DNA of 64,000 bases from CAWJJM01 sp963843275. Lineage in GTDB: Bacteria; Acidobacteriota; Thermoanaerobaculia; Multivoradales; JBCCEF01. Under the pieces are notes generated by a model, which ran no database searches, was not told where the DNA came from, and worked only from the letters and a program-made list of their open reading frames with translations. The position numbers and the translations under genes were made by a program. Below are positions 1-8,557 of this stretch, piece by piece. The stretch is from the NCBI GenBank assembly GCA_963843275.1, contig CAWJJM010000012.1, positions 1,860,001-1,924,000 on the forward strand, read 5' to 3'. Each line of letters starts with the position of its first letter. Position 1 is the first letter of the stretch.

Positions 1-531
1 GAACCAGCGCGCCTGCACCGGCAGCACGAAGAACAGGTAGATCGTGGCGCGTCCGTAGAGCGTGGCGAAGGCGGCGACCAGGATCACCATCAGGATGCGC
101 TGTCCCTGCATCAGCACGAAGGGTGGGGTCAGGGAGAAGCCGCCGCCCAGCTCGGCGAGGAGCTCGACCGCCACCGCCACCACCGAGCCGGCCACGGCGC
201 CCACCGCCAGGAGCTGCCAGAAGGCGCGCGCGCCGAGGTGGCCGCGGACGTCGCGCCCGAACCAGAACAGGATCACCAGCTCGAGGACGATCCAGAAGCT
301 CGGCGGACCGTAGCCGGCGAACGGGTAGGTGACGAGCTGCCAGAGGAAACCCGCCCGCCACACCAGGGGCGACAGGCGCATCAGCTCGGGCAGGATGCGG
401 GTGGCGGTGAAGAACTGGCAGGCGTAGGTGAAGAAGACGACCGCCAGCAGCACGACGAGGTCGCGCGGCGGCGGGCCGCCGAGGCCGCCGAAGCTCGGCA
501 GGCGGGGGTGGGGCTGGCGACCGTAGACCAT
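1..531 (-). CDS. Rhomboid-like integral membrane protein (partial)
   Basis: The reading frame opens with ATG at 531 and is still open at the window edge, so the C-terminus is missing; 177 residues are visible. After a basic, proline-rich N-terminus there is a first membrane helix (about residues 23-42), a block typical of rhomboid-fold proteins (W-R-x-G-F-L-W-Q-L-V-T-Y-P-F), and at least three further hydrophobic segments. The catalytic GxSG and His of true rhomboid proteases are not seen in the visible part, so this may be a rhomboid-like pseudoprotease. It begins 9 bp after the serC stop on the same strand, suggesting co-transcription with DUF1015 and serC. Family assignment comes from motif recognition only. 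Confidence 0.6.
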   Translation of the reverse strand, partial: MVYGRQPHPRLPSFGGLGGPPPRDLVVLLAVVFFTYACQFFTATRILPELMRLSPLVWRAGFLWQLVTYPFAGYGPPSFWIVLELVILFWFGRDVRGHLGARAFWQLLAVGAVAGSVVAVAVELLAELGGGFSLTPPFVLMQGQRILMVILVAAFATLYGRATIYLFFVLPVQARWF

Positions 532-540
532 CCGTCCGCC

Positions 541-1622
541 TCAGCCGCAGCGCGCCGCGAAGTCGCGCAGGAAGTCCACCAGCACCCCCACCGACTCGAG
601 CGACACCGCGTTGTAGAGGGAGGCGCGCAGCCCGCCGACCGAGCGGTGACCCTTGAGCCCCACCAGCCCGGCGGTCGCCGCCTCGGTGAGCAGTCGCGCC
701 TCGAGCTCCGGCGTCGGCAGGCGGAAGGTGACGTTCATGCGCGAGCGGCTCGCCGGCATCGGCGTGGCCGCGGAAGAAGTCGTCGCCGTCGAGGGTGCCG
801 TAGAGCAGCTCGGCCTTCTTCGCCGACAGCGCCTCCATCGCCGGCACCCCTCCCTGCGCCTCCACCCAGGCGACCACCTTGCCCAGCAGGTAGATCGCCC
901 CGGTCGGCGGCGTGTTGTAGAGCGAGTCCTTGTCGCGGTGGGTGCGGTAGCGCAGGATCGCCGGCAACGCCTCCGGCGCCCGCTCGAGCAGGTCGTCGCG
1001 CACCACGGCCAGCGTCACCCCGGCGGGCCCGAGGTTCTTCTGCGCCCCCGCGTAGACGAGCGCCGAGCGGCCGACCGGCAACGGCCGCGACAGCGACGTC
1101 GGACGAGGCGTCGACGACCAGCGGCACGCCGCCGGTGTCGGGCAGCTCCGGCCACTGCGTGCCGTAGATGGTGTTGTTGCTGGTCAGGTGGACGTAGTCG
1201 GCCGCCGGGTCGAGATCGAGCTCGGCGGCGGCCGGCACGCGGCGGAAGGCCTCGCCCTCGGTCGAGCCGGCGACCCGCGCCCGGCCGACGCGCCGGGCCT
1301 CGGCCAGCGCCTTCTGCGACCAGGCGCCGGTGAGCACGTAGTCGGCGGAGCCTGCGGGGCGCAGCAGGTTCATCGGCGCCATCGCGAACTGCAGGCTGGC
1401 GCCGCCCTGCAGCAGCAGCACCGACCAGCCGTCGGGGACCTCGAGCGTCCGGCGCAGCGCCTCGAGGGCGCCCCGGTGGACCTCGTCGTAGGCGGCGGAG
1501 CGGTGCGACAGCTCCAGCACGCTCATGCCGCGCCCGCGGAAGTCGACCAGCTCGCGCCGGGCCTCCTCGAGCACCGGCAGGGGAAGCGCCGCGGGACCGG
1601 CGCCGAAGTTGTGGACGCGCAT
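541..1622 (-). CDS. serC: Phosphoserine aminotransferase, interrupted by two frameshifts
   Basis: PLP enzyme converting 3-phosphohydroxypyruvate and glutamate to phosphoserine (serine biosynthesis, cytoplasm). The start MRVHNFGAGPAALP is the classic SerC N-terminus; HLTSNNTIYGTQWP and, in a second frame, YAGAQKNLGPAGVT with the PLP lysine follow. The frame breaks near 1085 (VVDASSD continues one base later as SRPLPVGRSAL) and again near 755 (FFRGHAD to SRMNVTFRLP). Both look like single extra bases; removing them gives exactly 359 residues, the usual length. With the domain otherwise complete, sequencing or assembly error is more likely than decay. It lies 22 bp downstream of the DUF1015 gene on the same strand. 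Confidence 0.88.
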
Positions 1623-1644
1623 CTGCCCCTCCTCCCCGGCCTCG

Positions 1645-2871
1645 CTACATCTCGTGGATCACCAGGCCCGAGCGCAGCTTGGGCTCGAACCAGGTGGACT
1701 TCGGCGGCAGCACCCGGCCGGCGTCGGCCACCGCCATCAGCTCCTCGACACTCACCGGATGGAGGGAGAAGGCCACCCCGCCGCCCGCCCGCACCCGCCG
1801 CTCGAGCTCGCCGGTGCCCCGCGAACCGCCCACGAAGTCGAGGCGTGCCGAGGTCCGCGGGTCGTCGATCCCGAGCAGCGGGGCGAGGACCCGGGACTGG
1901 AGGATCGCGGCGTCCAACGACTCGACCGGGTCCGCCGCCGCCACCAGGCGGCCGGGCGCCTCGAGGCCGTACCAGCGGCCGCCGAGGAACATGCCGAAGG
2001 TCCCCTTGCGCGTCGGCTGCGGCGGAGCGTCGGGGGTGACCGTCATCTCCCTCCCCAACCGGTCCAGGAGCTCATCCTGCGCCAGGCCGCCCAGGTCGCG
2101 GACCACCCGATGGTAGGGGAGGATGCGCATCTCGGCGGCCGGGAAGGCGACGGCGAGGAAGACGTCCCAGGGGCGCTCGCCGGCCGCCGCCGGGTCGTCC
2201 TGCTGGCGGGCGGCGCGGGCGCGGCTGGCGGCCGCCGAGCGGTGGTGACCGTCGGCGACGTAGAGCACCCCCACGGCGGCGAAGGCGGCGACCAGCGGCT
2301 CCGGGTCCGCCACCCGCCACAGCGTGTGGCCGACGCCGTCGGGGGCGGTGAAGTCGACCAGCGGCGCCTCCTCGGCGACGATCCGCGCCACCCGGTGGTC
2401 CACCGCGCGCTCGCCGCGATAGGTCAGCAGCACCGGCTCGGGGTGGCAACCCAGCGCCAGCAGGTGCCGGGTGCGGTCGTCCTCCTTGTCGGGCCGGGTC
2501 CGCTCGTGCTTGCGGATGAGGTCGGCGTCGTAGTCGTCGACCGGGAAGCACCCGGCCAGCCCCACCTGGCGGTGGTCGCCGTCGGTGAGGCGGTAGACGT
2601 AGAGGGCGGGCTCGGGGTCGCGCGCCAGGGCGCCCTCGGCGACCAGCCGCTCGAGCGCCCGCCGCCCCGCCGCGTACACCGCGTCGGAGTGCGGGTCGGT
2701 GCCCTCGGGCAGGTCGATCTCGGGCCGGGTGACGTGCAGGAACGACCACGGCTCCCCCGCCGCCAGGGCGCGCGCTTCCCCGGTGTCGACGACGTCGTAG
2801 GGCACCGCCGCCACCCGCGGGGCGGCCCCGGGGGTGGGACGGAGGGCTCGGAACGGGCGGAGGTCGGCCAT
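1645..2871 (-). CDS. DUF1015 family protein
   Basis: 408 residues, full length for DUF1015. Diagnostic blocks are the N-terminal MADLRPFRALRP, PYDVV, FLHVTRPE, a charged KHERTRPDKEDDRT block around residues 123-136, and YVADGHHRSAAA near residue 220. The molecular function of the family is unknown; it is commonly found beside serine-biosynthesis genes, and here serC follows 22 bp downstream on the same strand. No membrane segments or signal peptide. The start is the ATG at 2871; an AT-richer stretch (GTAACATACC on the minus strand, about 2904-2913) just upstream may hold the promoter. Confidence 0.88.
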   Translation of the reverse strand: MADLRPFRALRPTPGAAPRVAAVPYDVVDTGEARALAAGEPWSFLHVTRPEIDLPEGTDPHSDAVYAAGRRALERLVAEGALARDPEPALYVYRLTDGDHRQVGLAGCFPVDDYDADLIRKHERTRPDKEDDRTRHLLALGCHPEPVLLTYRGERAVDHRVARIVAEEAPLVDFTAPDGVGHTLWRVADPEPLVAAFAAVGVLYVADGHHRSAAASRARAARQQDDPAAAGERPWDVFLAVAFPAAEMRILPYHRVVRDLGGLAQDELLDRLGREMTVTPDAPPQPTRKGTFGMFLGGRWYGLEAPGRLVAAADPVESLDAAILQSRVLAPLLGIDDPRTSARLDFVGGSRGTGELERRVRAGGGVAFSLHPVSVEELMAVADAGRVLPPKSTWFEPKLRSGLVIHEM

Positions 2872-3022
2872 GGCGAGCCGGCGGCGGACCGCCGGGGGCG
2901 GGTATGTTACCCCACCGCCCCGGGCGCTCCGGCCGCTGCGGCGCGCCGTTGCGGCGCGGCGCGCAACCTCCGGTCGCGCGTCACGTTTAGGCTAGAGTCC
3001 GGCCCTCGAAAGGAGTCCCCAG

Positions 3023-3771
3023 ATGAACCGGCGCACCCCGCTCGTCGCCCTGTCCCTGCTGCTCGCCGCCACGGCCGCCACCGCGGCCGAGAAGCCCGCG
3101 TCCCCCACCGCGGACGCCGCGGCCGCCGTCGCCGCCGCCGACCGGGCGCTGGCGCGTGCCGTCGCCGACCGCGACCGCGACGCCTTCGCCGCCCGCATCG
3201 CGCCCGACGGGGTCTTCCTCGGCGCCGGCGCGGCGCGCGGACCCGAAGAGGTGCTCGCCGGGTGGAGCGCCTTCTTCGACCCCGACAGCGGTGCCACCCT
3301 CGCCTGGGAGCCGGACCGCGTCGTGGTGTCGTCGAGCGGCGACCTCGCCTACACCCAGGGCGCCTACACGCTCCAGGCGCGCCGCGGCGACGGCTCCGCC
3401 GTCACCGACCACGGCCGCTACCTGACGGTGTGGCGGCGCGGCACGCACGGCTGGCAGGTGGCCGCCGACGGCAGCCTGACCGAGGACCTGGGCGGCTGGT
3501 TCCAGGCGGCCCCCCCACCGCCGGGCCGGGGGCCCCCGAGGGACCGGCGCCCGCCGCGCCCGGCGAGAGCGCCACCTACCGCTGGACGACCGACGGCGCC
3601 AACTCGTCGGGCGACCTCGTCTACGCTCTCGGCACGGTGGACGTCGAGCTGGCGGCGAAGGACGTGACGTTGCGGGCCGACGCCCCCTGGCTCGCGGTGT
3701 GGCAGGCCGACGACGCCGGCTCGCTGCACCTGGCGGGGTTCTCGGTGGGACCGCCGCGCCGGCGGCCGTGA
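3023..3771 (+). CDS. Secreted NTF2-like (DUF4440/SnoaL-type) protein, one frameshift
   Basis: Start ATG is preceded by AAGGAG and opens a Sec signal peptide (LVALSLLLAATAATAAE). The next 130 residues look like an NTF2-like fold of the DUF4440 type: ADRALARAVADRDRDAFAARIAPDGVFLG, W-x-A-F-F, and YLTVWRRGTHGWQVAADG. After the GC-homopolymer run near 3510-3535 the frame changes: the original frame becomes an Arg/Pro-rich shadow, whereas a frame shifted by one missing base reads a sensible continuation (YRWTTDGANSSGDLVYALG to VWQADDAGSLHLAGF) ending at 3771. That continuation resembles a second NTF2-like half. A homopolymer indel is the likely cause. Function unknown; probably periplasmic. Confidence 0.65.
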
Positions 3772-3788
3772 GCGGGACGCGGACGGCC

Positions 3789-3794
3789 TATACT
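3789..3794 (+). promoter_or_regulatory. -10 element of the hemolysin-III gene
   Basis: TATACT lies 11 bp before the ATG at 3806 and there is no Shine-Dalgarno sequence between them (GGTCGTCCCCC). Transcription from this box would start only a few bases before the codon, implying a leaderless or nearly leaderless mRNA. No good -35 box is visible. Confidence 0.4.
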
Positions 3795-3805
3795 GGTCGT
3801 CCCCC

Positions 3806-4468
3806 ATGAACGAGATCGAGCGCCCGCCCCCCCGCTACTCGCTGGGCGAGGAGATCGCCCACAGCGTCACCCACGGGGTGGGGATCGTGCTGGCGATCGT
3901 CGGGCTCACCCTGCTGGTGACCTTCGCCGTCCAACGCGGCAACGCCTGGCACGTCGTCGGCTGTTCGATCTTCGGGGTGACGCTGCTGCTCCTCTACACC
4001 GCGTCCACGCTCTACCATTCCATCCCCCTGCCGCGGGCCAAGCGGGTGCTGCGGGTCCTGGACCACTCGGCGATCTTCCTGCTCATCGCCGGCACCTACA
4101 CGCCGTTCGCCCTGATCACCCTGCGCGACTCCGGCGGCTGGAGCCTGATCGCCCTGCTGTGGGGTCTGGCGGTGCTCGGCATCGTCACCAAGGCCACCGC
4201 CTTCCACCGCTTCCGCGCCCTGTCGATCGGCCTCTACGTGGGGATGGGATGGAGCGCCCTGGCGGTGGCCGAGCCGCTGGCCGCCGGCCTCCACCCCACC
4301 GGCATGGGCCTGGTGGTGGCGGGCGGCCTCGCCTACACCCTGGGGCTGGTCTTCTACGGCCTCCGCCGCCTGCGCTACCACCACATGGTCTGGCACCTCT
4401 TCGTGCTGGCGGGATCGATCCTGCACTTCTTCGCGGTGCTGCTCTTCGTCATCCCGCCGCCCCGGTAG
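3806..4468 (+). CDS. Hemolysin III family (PAQR-type) membrane protein
   Basis: 220 residues with about seven transmembrane helices. Family landmarks are the N-terminal E-x-x-A-H-S-x-T-H-G (residues 15-24), S-x-L-Y-H near residue 70, D-H-S-A-I-F-L-L-I-A-G-T-Y-T-P near residue 92, and the C-terminal H-H-M-V-W-H with a second H-F; these His/Asp/Ser residues form the zinc-binding site of PAQR/HlyIII proteins. Members are called hemolysin III historically; a haemolytic role should not be assumed, and membrane homeostasis has been proposed. A long palindromic repeat starts 42 bp after the stop. Confidence 0.88.
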   Translation: MNEIERPPPRYSLGEEIAHSVTHGVGIVLAIVGLTLLVTFAVQRGNAWHVVGCSIFGVTLLLLYTASTLYHSIPLPRAKRVLRVLDHSAIFLLIAGTYTPFALITLRDSGGWSLIALLWGLAVLGIVTKATAFHRFRALSIGLYVGMGWSALAVAEPLAAGLHPTGMGLVVAGGLAYTLGLVFYGLRRLRYHHMVWHLFVLAGSILHFFAVLLFVIPPPR

Positions 4469-4510
4469 CAGCCGTTCCGGGAGACCGGTTCGATCCCGGG
4501 GCCGGGGGGG

Positions 4511-4624
4511 GTGGCGGTGGGCTCGGATGCGCGGTGCGCGAGCGAGGTGGGCCGAGCCGACCACCAGGTCGCCGCAGGCCTCCCGAGCGAGCGGCGACGC
4601 GGCCGCCGGGCCCCCATCCGCCAC
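4511..4624. repeat. Dispersed palindromic repeat, copy A
   Basis: About 114 bp between the HlyIII-family gene and the manC promoter. Outer arms GTGGCGG (4511-4517) and CCGCCAC (4618-4624) and GGATG (4525-4529) and CATCC (4615-4619) are complementary, and an inner core read on the minus strand (CGCTCGCTCGGGAGGCCTG then GCGGCGACC-TGGT-GGTCGGC) forms a hairpin. The core matches the repeat at 36255-36383 in inverted orientation. No coding potential. Confidence 0.6.
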
Positions 4625-4636
4625 CCGGCCCGGCGG

Positions 4637-4642
4637 TAGAAT
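4637..4642 (+). promoter_or_regulatory. -10 element of manC
   Basis: TAGAAT lies 10 bp before the manC ATG at 4653, with no Shine-Dalgarno sequence in the gap (CGCCGGCGGC). The architecture matches that upstream of the hemolysin-III gene and suggests a leaderless transcript. A -35 box is not obvious. Confidence 0.4.
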
Positions 4643-4652
4643 CGCCGGCGGC

Positions 4653-6047
4653 ATGATTCCGGTGATCCTCTCGGGCGGCAGCGGGACGCGGTTGTGGCCG
4701 GTCTCGCGCGCCACGTTCCCCAAGCAGTTCAACGACCTGGTCGGCGAGTCGCTGCTGGCGCGCACGCTGCAGCGGGTGGCGCCGCTCGGACCGCCGTGGA
4801 TCGTCGCCGCCGCGGGCGGGGAGGTGCCGACCCGCCGCGTGCTCGAGGCGCTCGGGCTGCCCGCCGAGCGCGCCGTCTTCGAGCCCGCGGCGCGCAACAC
4901 CGCTCCCGCGATCGCCCTGGCCTGCCACCTGCTGGCGCTGCGCGGCTGGGGCGAGGAGGTGATGGGCAGCTTCCCCTCCGATCACCTGGTCACCGACCCG
5001 GAGGCCTTCCGGCGCGCCGCCCGGCTCGGCGAGAACGCCGCCCGGGCCGGGCGGGTGGTGACCCTGGGCATCCGCCCCACCTTCGCCGCCACCGGCTACG
5101 GCTACCTCGACCTCACCGACGAGGTCGTCGAGCGCGAAGGCGAGGCCCCCGCGGGTGTCGAGCCGCTCGAGGTGCGCCGGGTTGCGGGGTTCCGCGAGAA
5201 GCCCGACGCGGCGACGGCGGAGCGCTTCCTCGCCTCGGGGCACCACCTGTGGAACGCCGGCATGTTCGTCTTCCGGATCGACGTCATGGCGGCGTGCTTC
5301 GAGCGCCTGATGCCCGAGCTGTGGGCGGCGATCCGCACCGTCACCGCGGACGGCGGCAACCTCGCGGAGGTCTACGGGCGGATCGCGGCGGAGAGCTTCG
5401 ACTACGGCATCCTGGAGCGCCTCGACGACCAGGTCTCGATCCCCTGCGAGATCGGCTGGAGCGACGTCGGCTCGTGGGACGAGGTGGCGCGCTTCCGCCC
5501 CAGCGGCGCCGCGGTCTTCGAGCACGCGGCCGCCGGCAACTTCGTCTACCCCCTGCGCGACAAGGTCTACGGTCTGGTGGGGGTGGACGGCCTGATCGTG
5601 GTCGACACCGACGACGCCCTGCTGATCGCCCGGCGCGGCGCCTCCCAGGAGGTCAAGGGCCTGGTCGACCGGCTGCGCGAAGCGGGCCGCCGCGAGGCCA
5701 CCGCGCACCCCTTCGAGCTGCGCCCCTGGGGCGATTTCGAGGTGCTGCGCGACAGCACGCGGTTCAAGTCGAAGCTGCTGCGCGTGCGGCCCGGCCACCA
5801 GCTCTCCTACCAGTCGCACCGCCATCGCTCCGAGCACTGGGTGGTGGTGGCCGGGCAGCCGGAGGTGGTCCTCGACGGCGCCGTGCACCGCCTCGCCCCC
5901 GGCGACCACATCGCCATCCCGCAGGGGGCCCGTCACCGCATCCGCAACCCCGGCGACGACGAGGTGGAGATCGTCGAGGTGCAGCTCGGCAGCTACTTCG
6001 GCGAGGACGACATCGAGCGCTACGAGGACGACTACGACCGTGCCTGA
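4653..6047 (+). CDS. manC: Mannose-1-phosphate guanylyltransferase / mannose-6-phosphate isomerase
   Basis: 464 residues, the usual size of the bifunctional type II PMI-GMP enzyme that makes GDP-mannose for surface polysaccharides. The N-terminal nucleotidyltransferase domain has the pyrophosphorylase signature GGSGTRLWP (residues 8-16) and FPKQF, then NTAPAIALA and the FREKPD and NAGMFVFR blocks. The C-terminal cupin domain (from about residue 355) begins RPWGDFEVL and holds LSYQSHRHRSEHWVVVAG, the metal-binding isomerase core. Start: ATG at 4653, directly giving the glycine-rich motif; no sensible upstream start. The next gene (HtrA-like) starts within its last codons (8-bp overlap), implying coupling. 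Confidence 0.93.
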   Translation: MIPVILSGGSGTRLWPVSRATFPKQFNDLVGESLLARTLQRVAPLGPPWIVAAAGGEVPTRRVLEALGLPAERAVFEPAARNTAPAIALACHLLALRGWGEEVMGSFPSDHLVTDPEAFRRAARLGENAARAGRVVTLGIRPTFAATGYGYLDLTDEVVEREGEAPAGVEPLEVRRVAGFREKPDAATAERFLASGHHLWNAGMFVFRIDVMAACFERLMPELWAAIRTVTADGGNLAEVYGRIAAESFDYGILERLDDQVSIPCEIGWSDVGSWDEVARFRPSGAAVFEHAAAGNFVYPLRDKVYGLVGVDGLIVVDTDDALLIARRGASQEVKGLVDRLREAGRREATAHPFELRPWGDFEVLRDSTRFKSKLLRVRPGHQLSYQSHRHRSEHWVVVAGQPEVVLDGAVHRLAPGDHIAIPQGARHRIRNPGDDEVEIVEVQLGSYFGEDDIERYEDDYDRA

Positions 6048-7129
6048 GCCCCACCGCCTCCGCACTCTGGCGCCGCTCGCCCTGGCGCTGCTCGCCGGCT
6101 GCCTGCAGGCGCCGCCGCCGCCCGCCGCCCAACCGCGGCCGGTGCAGGCACGCGGCGACCTGGCCGAGGACGAGAAGGCCACCATCGAGCTGTTCCGCAA
6201 CGCTTCCCCGTCGGTGGTCTACATCACCACCCTGACCCGCGGGCGCACCGCCTTCAGCCTCAACCTGCTCGAGGTGCCCCGCGGCACCGGCTCCGGCTTC
6301 CTGTGGGACGACCAGGGCCACGTGGTGACCAACTTCCACGTCGTCCAGGGCTCCAACGCCGCCCGCGTCACCCTCTCCGACCACTCCGAGTGGGACGCCC
6401 GGCTGGTGGGGGCGGCGCCGGAGAAGGACCTGGCGGTGCTGCACATCGACGCCCCCGCCGCCAAGCTCCGCCCCATCCCCGTGGGACGCTCGGCCGATCT
6501 CGAGGTGGGCCAGAAGGTGTTCGCCATCGGCAACCCGTTCGGGCTCGACCACACCCTGACCACCGGCATCATCAGCGCGGTGGGGCGCGAGATCGACTCG
6601 GCCGGCGGCCTGCCGATCCGCGACGTGATCCAGACCGACGCGGCGATCAACCCGGGCAACTCCGGCGGGCCGCTGCTCGACAGCGCCGGCCGCCTGATCG
6701 GCGGTCAACTCGGCGATCTACAGCCCCTCGGGCGCCTACGCCGGAATCGGCTTCGCCATCCCGGTCGACACCGTCGCCTGGGTGGTCCCGGAGCTGATCA
6801 CGTCGGGCCAGCTCGTCCGCCCCACCCTCGGCGTCGTGCTGGCCACCGACCGCCTGGCGACCGAGATGGGGGTGCAGGGCGGGCTCGTGCTGCAGGTGGT
6901 GCCGGGCTCCGGGGCCGAGCGCGCCGGGCTGCACCCCACCCGCCGCGGCATGCTCGGCGGCATCGACCTCGGCGACGTCATCACCGCCATCGAGGGCGCG
7001 CCGGTCACCACCGTCGCCGACGTCTACCTGCTGCTGGAACGGCACAAGCCGGGCGAGACCGTGCGCCTCACCGTCGAGCGCGGCGGCCGGCAACGCCAGG
7101 TCGACGTCGAGCTGGGAGAGCCGGGTTGA
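6040..7129 (+). CDS. HtrA/DegP-like trypsin-type serine protease, lipoprotein, one frameshift
   Basis: Starts with GTG overlapping the end of manC. A type II signal peptide with lipobox LLAGC (Cys21) predicts membrane anchoring. The trypsin-like domain carries His100 (NFHVV), Asp130 (EKDLAVL) and Ser208 (GNSGGP), followed by one PDZ domain (LGVVLATD..., GVQGGLVLQVVPGSGAERAG, GDVITAIEG). The frame breaks at about 6701-6706, where one extra G in GGCGG turns L-I-G-V-N-S-A-I-Y-S-P into nonsense; reading resumes one base on and ends at 7129, giving 362 residues, normal for a single-PDZ HtrA. Probably an assembly error. Likely envelope protein quality control. Confidence 0.85.
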
Positions 7130-7228
7130 AGCCCGGGGCCGCGGCCGCGGCCGGCGGAGGTGACACAATGCGCGCCGGCGCGCCGCCCGGACCCGGCGCG
7201 CCCGAGATCTTCTCCGGAGGGAGCTGAC

Positions 7229-7477
7229 GTGGAACCCGACCGCCCGAAGCCCGCCGCCCCGAGCGCTGGAGCGCCCACCTCGCGCTACGAGGCGGAGTAC
7301 GAGCTCGAGACACCGGCCCGCTGCCCCCACTGCAGCGCCACGATCACCTGGGTCGGCGTCACCCGGCTGCTGCGCACCCGCGTCAACTTCACCTCCACCC
7401 TGCCCCGCCGCGGCTACGTCATCACCTGCCCGGCCTGCCACACCCTGCTGCCGGCCGAGCTGCGCGGCCTGACCTGA
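7229..7477 (+). CDS. Small zinc-ribbon protein
   Basis: 82 residues starting with GTG at 7229, chosen because GGAGGGAG sits 8 bp upstream; an upstream in-frame ATG at 7160 lacks a ribosome site. After a Pro/Ala-rich N-terminus, two CxxC knuckles (CPHC near residue 30 and CPAC near residue 70) can bind one zinc ion, with an Arg-rich segment between them. No membrane segment. Function unknown; could be a nucleic-acid or protein-binding ribbon. The following hairpin separates it from the convergent gene. Confidence 0.6.
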   Translation: MEPDRPKPAAPSAGAPTSRYEAEYELETPARCPHCSATITWVGVTRLLRTRVNFTSTLPRRGYVITCPACHTLLPAELRGLT

Positions 7478-7485
7478 GCCGGCCC

Positions 7486-7510
7486 GCCGGCCGGTCGGCG
7501 ACCGGCCGGC
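7486..7510. terminator. Perfect 11-bp GC hairpin between convergent genes
   Basis: GCCGGCCGGTC (7486-7496), loop GGC, GACCGGCCGGC (7500-7510). It lies between two convergent genes (stops at 7477 and 7538). There is no T-run, so it may work as a factor-assisted bidirectional terminator or mRNA 3' end stabiliser. Confidence 0.5.
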
Positions 7511-7537
7511 AGCGGCTCGCGCGGTGCGGACGGGCGG

Positions 7538-8005
7538 CTACTCCGTGCCGGAGTCGCCCTCCTCCGGCGCCATCGCCGGCCCCCACGCGTGCGCCAGCGT
7601 GACCTCGCTGTGGTCGATCATCGCGACGTAGTCCTGCCAGGCCTTCTGTGCCGCCTCCATGCTGCCTTCCTGCTCGGCCATCGCCTGCATCCAGCGGACG
7701 TCGTCGGGGCTCATCGCCCACTCCATGTCGGCGGGGCCGTTCTTCAACGTCCAGACGACGGTTATATCCCACGGGCCGGTCTCGTGGACCAGCACGATGA
7801 ACGGGTGGGTTCCGATCTTGATGCCGGCGGGGACGAAGTGCTCGGCGATGTGGGCCAGCGCCTTCTCCTTCATCCCTTCCTTGAAGTCGACGTTGACCAC
7901 CTGGTACCAGGTCCCCTCGTACTTCTTCGCCGCCATCTGGGCGACGGCGAACGACGCGGGCACCACCAGCGCGATGACGAGACACCACAGACAGAGCTTC
8001 CTCAT
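7538..8005 (-). CDS. Secreted hypothetical protein, ferredoxin-like/ABM-like fold suspected
   Basis: 155 residues. The ATG at 8005 follows a perfect AAGGAGGAG ribosome site and opens a Sec signal peptide (KLCLWCLVIALVVPASFAVAQ), so earlier in-frame starts are not used. The mature part (YEGTWYQVVNVDFKEGMKEKALAHI, HPFIVLVHETGPWDITVVWTL, DVRWMQAMAEQEGSMEAAQKAWQDYVAMI) alternates strands and helices as in dimeric alpha-beta-barrel proteins such as NIPSNAP or ABM domains, but no family motif is certain. Probably periplasmic; function unknown. Confidence 0.7.
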   Translation of the reverse strand: MRKLCLWCLVIALVVPASFAVAQMAAKKYEGTWYQVVNVDFKEGMKEKALAHIAEHFVPAGIKIGTHPFIVLVHETGPWDITVVWTLKNGPADMEWAMSPDDVRWMQAMAEQEGSMEAAQKAWQDYVAMIDHSEVTLAHAWGPAMAPEEGDSGTE

Positions 8006-8179
8006 GGCCTCCTCCTTCCAAAGGATGGACGGGACGGCGCGCCGACACGGCGGCCGGAGGTCGCACCGAGCGACCGCCCTCCGGGCACGCCGCACCAACG
8101 CGCTCTACGAAACGGTGTCCGGATCCTGACGCGGCGAGGACGTTCCGTCAATCGCGCGAAGGGAGAGGGGCCGCAATCC

Positions 8180-8539
8180 TCACAGCCGCTCGGGGCGGTG
8201 GACCGTCCTCTCGTTCTCGACGTTCCCGGTGTTGCGGGTGGAAGCGGGCTCGAACAGCAGGACGTGGGTCTCGACGGGAGCCACCGGCCGGTGCTCGACA
8301 CCGTGCGGCACGATCAGCATCTGGCCCGGTCCCAAGGTGATCGTGCGCTCGCGCAGCTCCATGTCGAGCCGCCCGGAGAGGACCAGGAAGAGCTCGTCCT
8401 CCACCTCGTGGTGGTGCCACACGAACGGCCCTTCCAGCTTCACCAGCCGGACGTGCTGACCGTTGAGCTCCCCCACCACCTTCGGGTCCCAGAAGGTGTC
8501 GAACGAGCTCAGCTTCTCGTCGAGGTCGATCTTCTCCAC
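8180..8539 (-). CDS. Single-domain cupin protein
   Basis: 119 residues beginning with GTG at 8539 after GGAGGA. The two cupin motifs are clear: W-H-H-H-E-V-E-D-E-L-F-L-V-L-S-G (motif 1, metal-binding His/Glu) and HGVEHRP (motif 2 His) after LGPGQMLIVP. The start, EKIDLDEKLSSFDTFWDPKVVGELN, is characteristic of small mannose-6-phosphate-isomerase-like cupins found across bacteria. A metal-dependent enzyme or sugar-binding role is possible; the substrate cannot be read from the sequence. Confidence 0.82.
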   Translation of the reverse strand: MEKIDLDEKLSSFDTFWDPKVVGELNGQHVRLVKLEGPFVWHHHEVEDELFLVLSGRLDMELRERTITLGPGQMLIVPHGVEHRPVAPVETHVLLFEPASTRNTGNVENERTVHRPERL

Positions 8540-8557
8540 GGCGTCCTCCGTCGGGTC

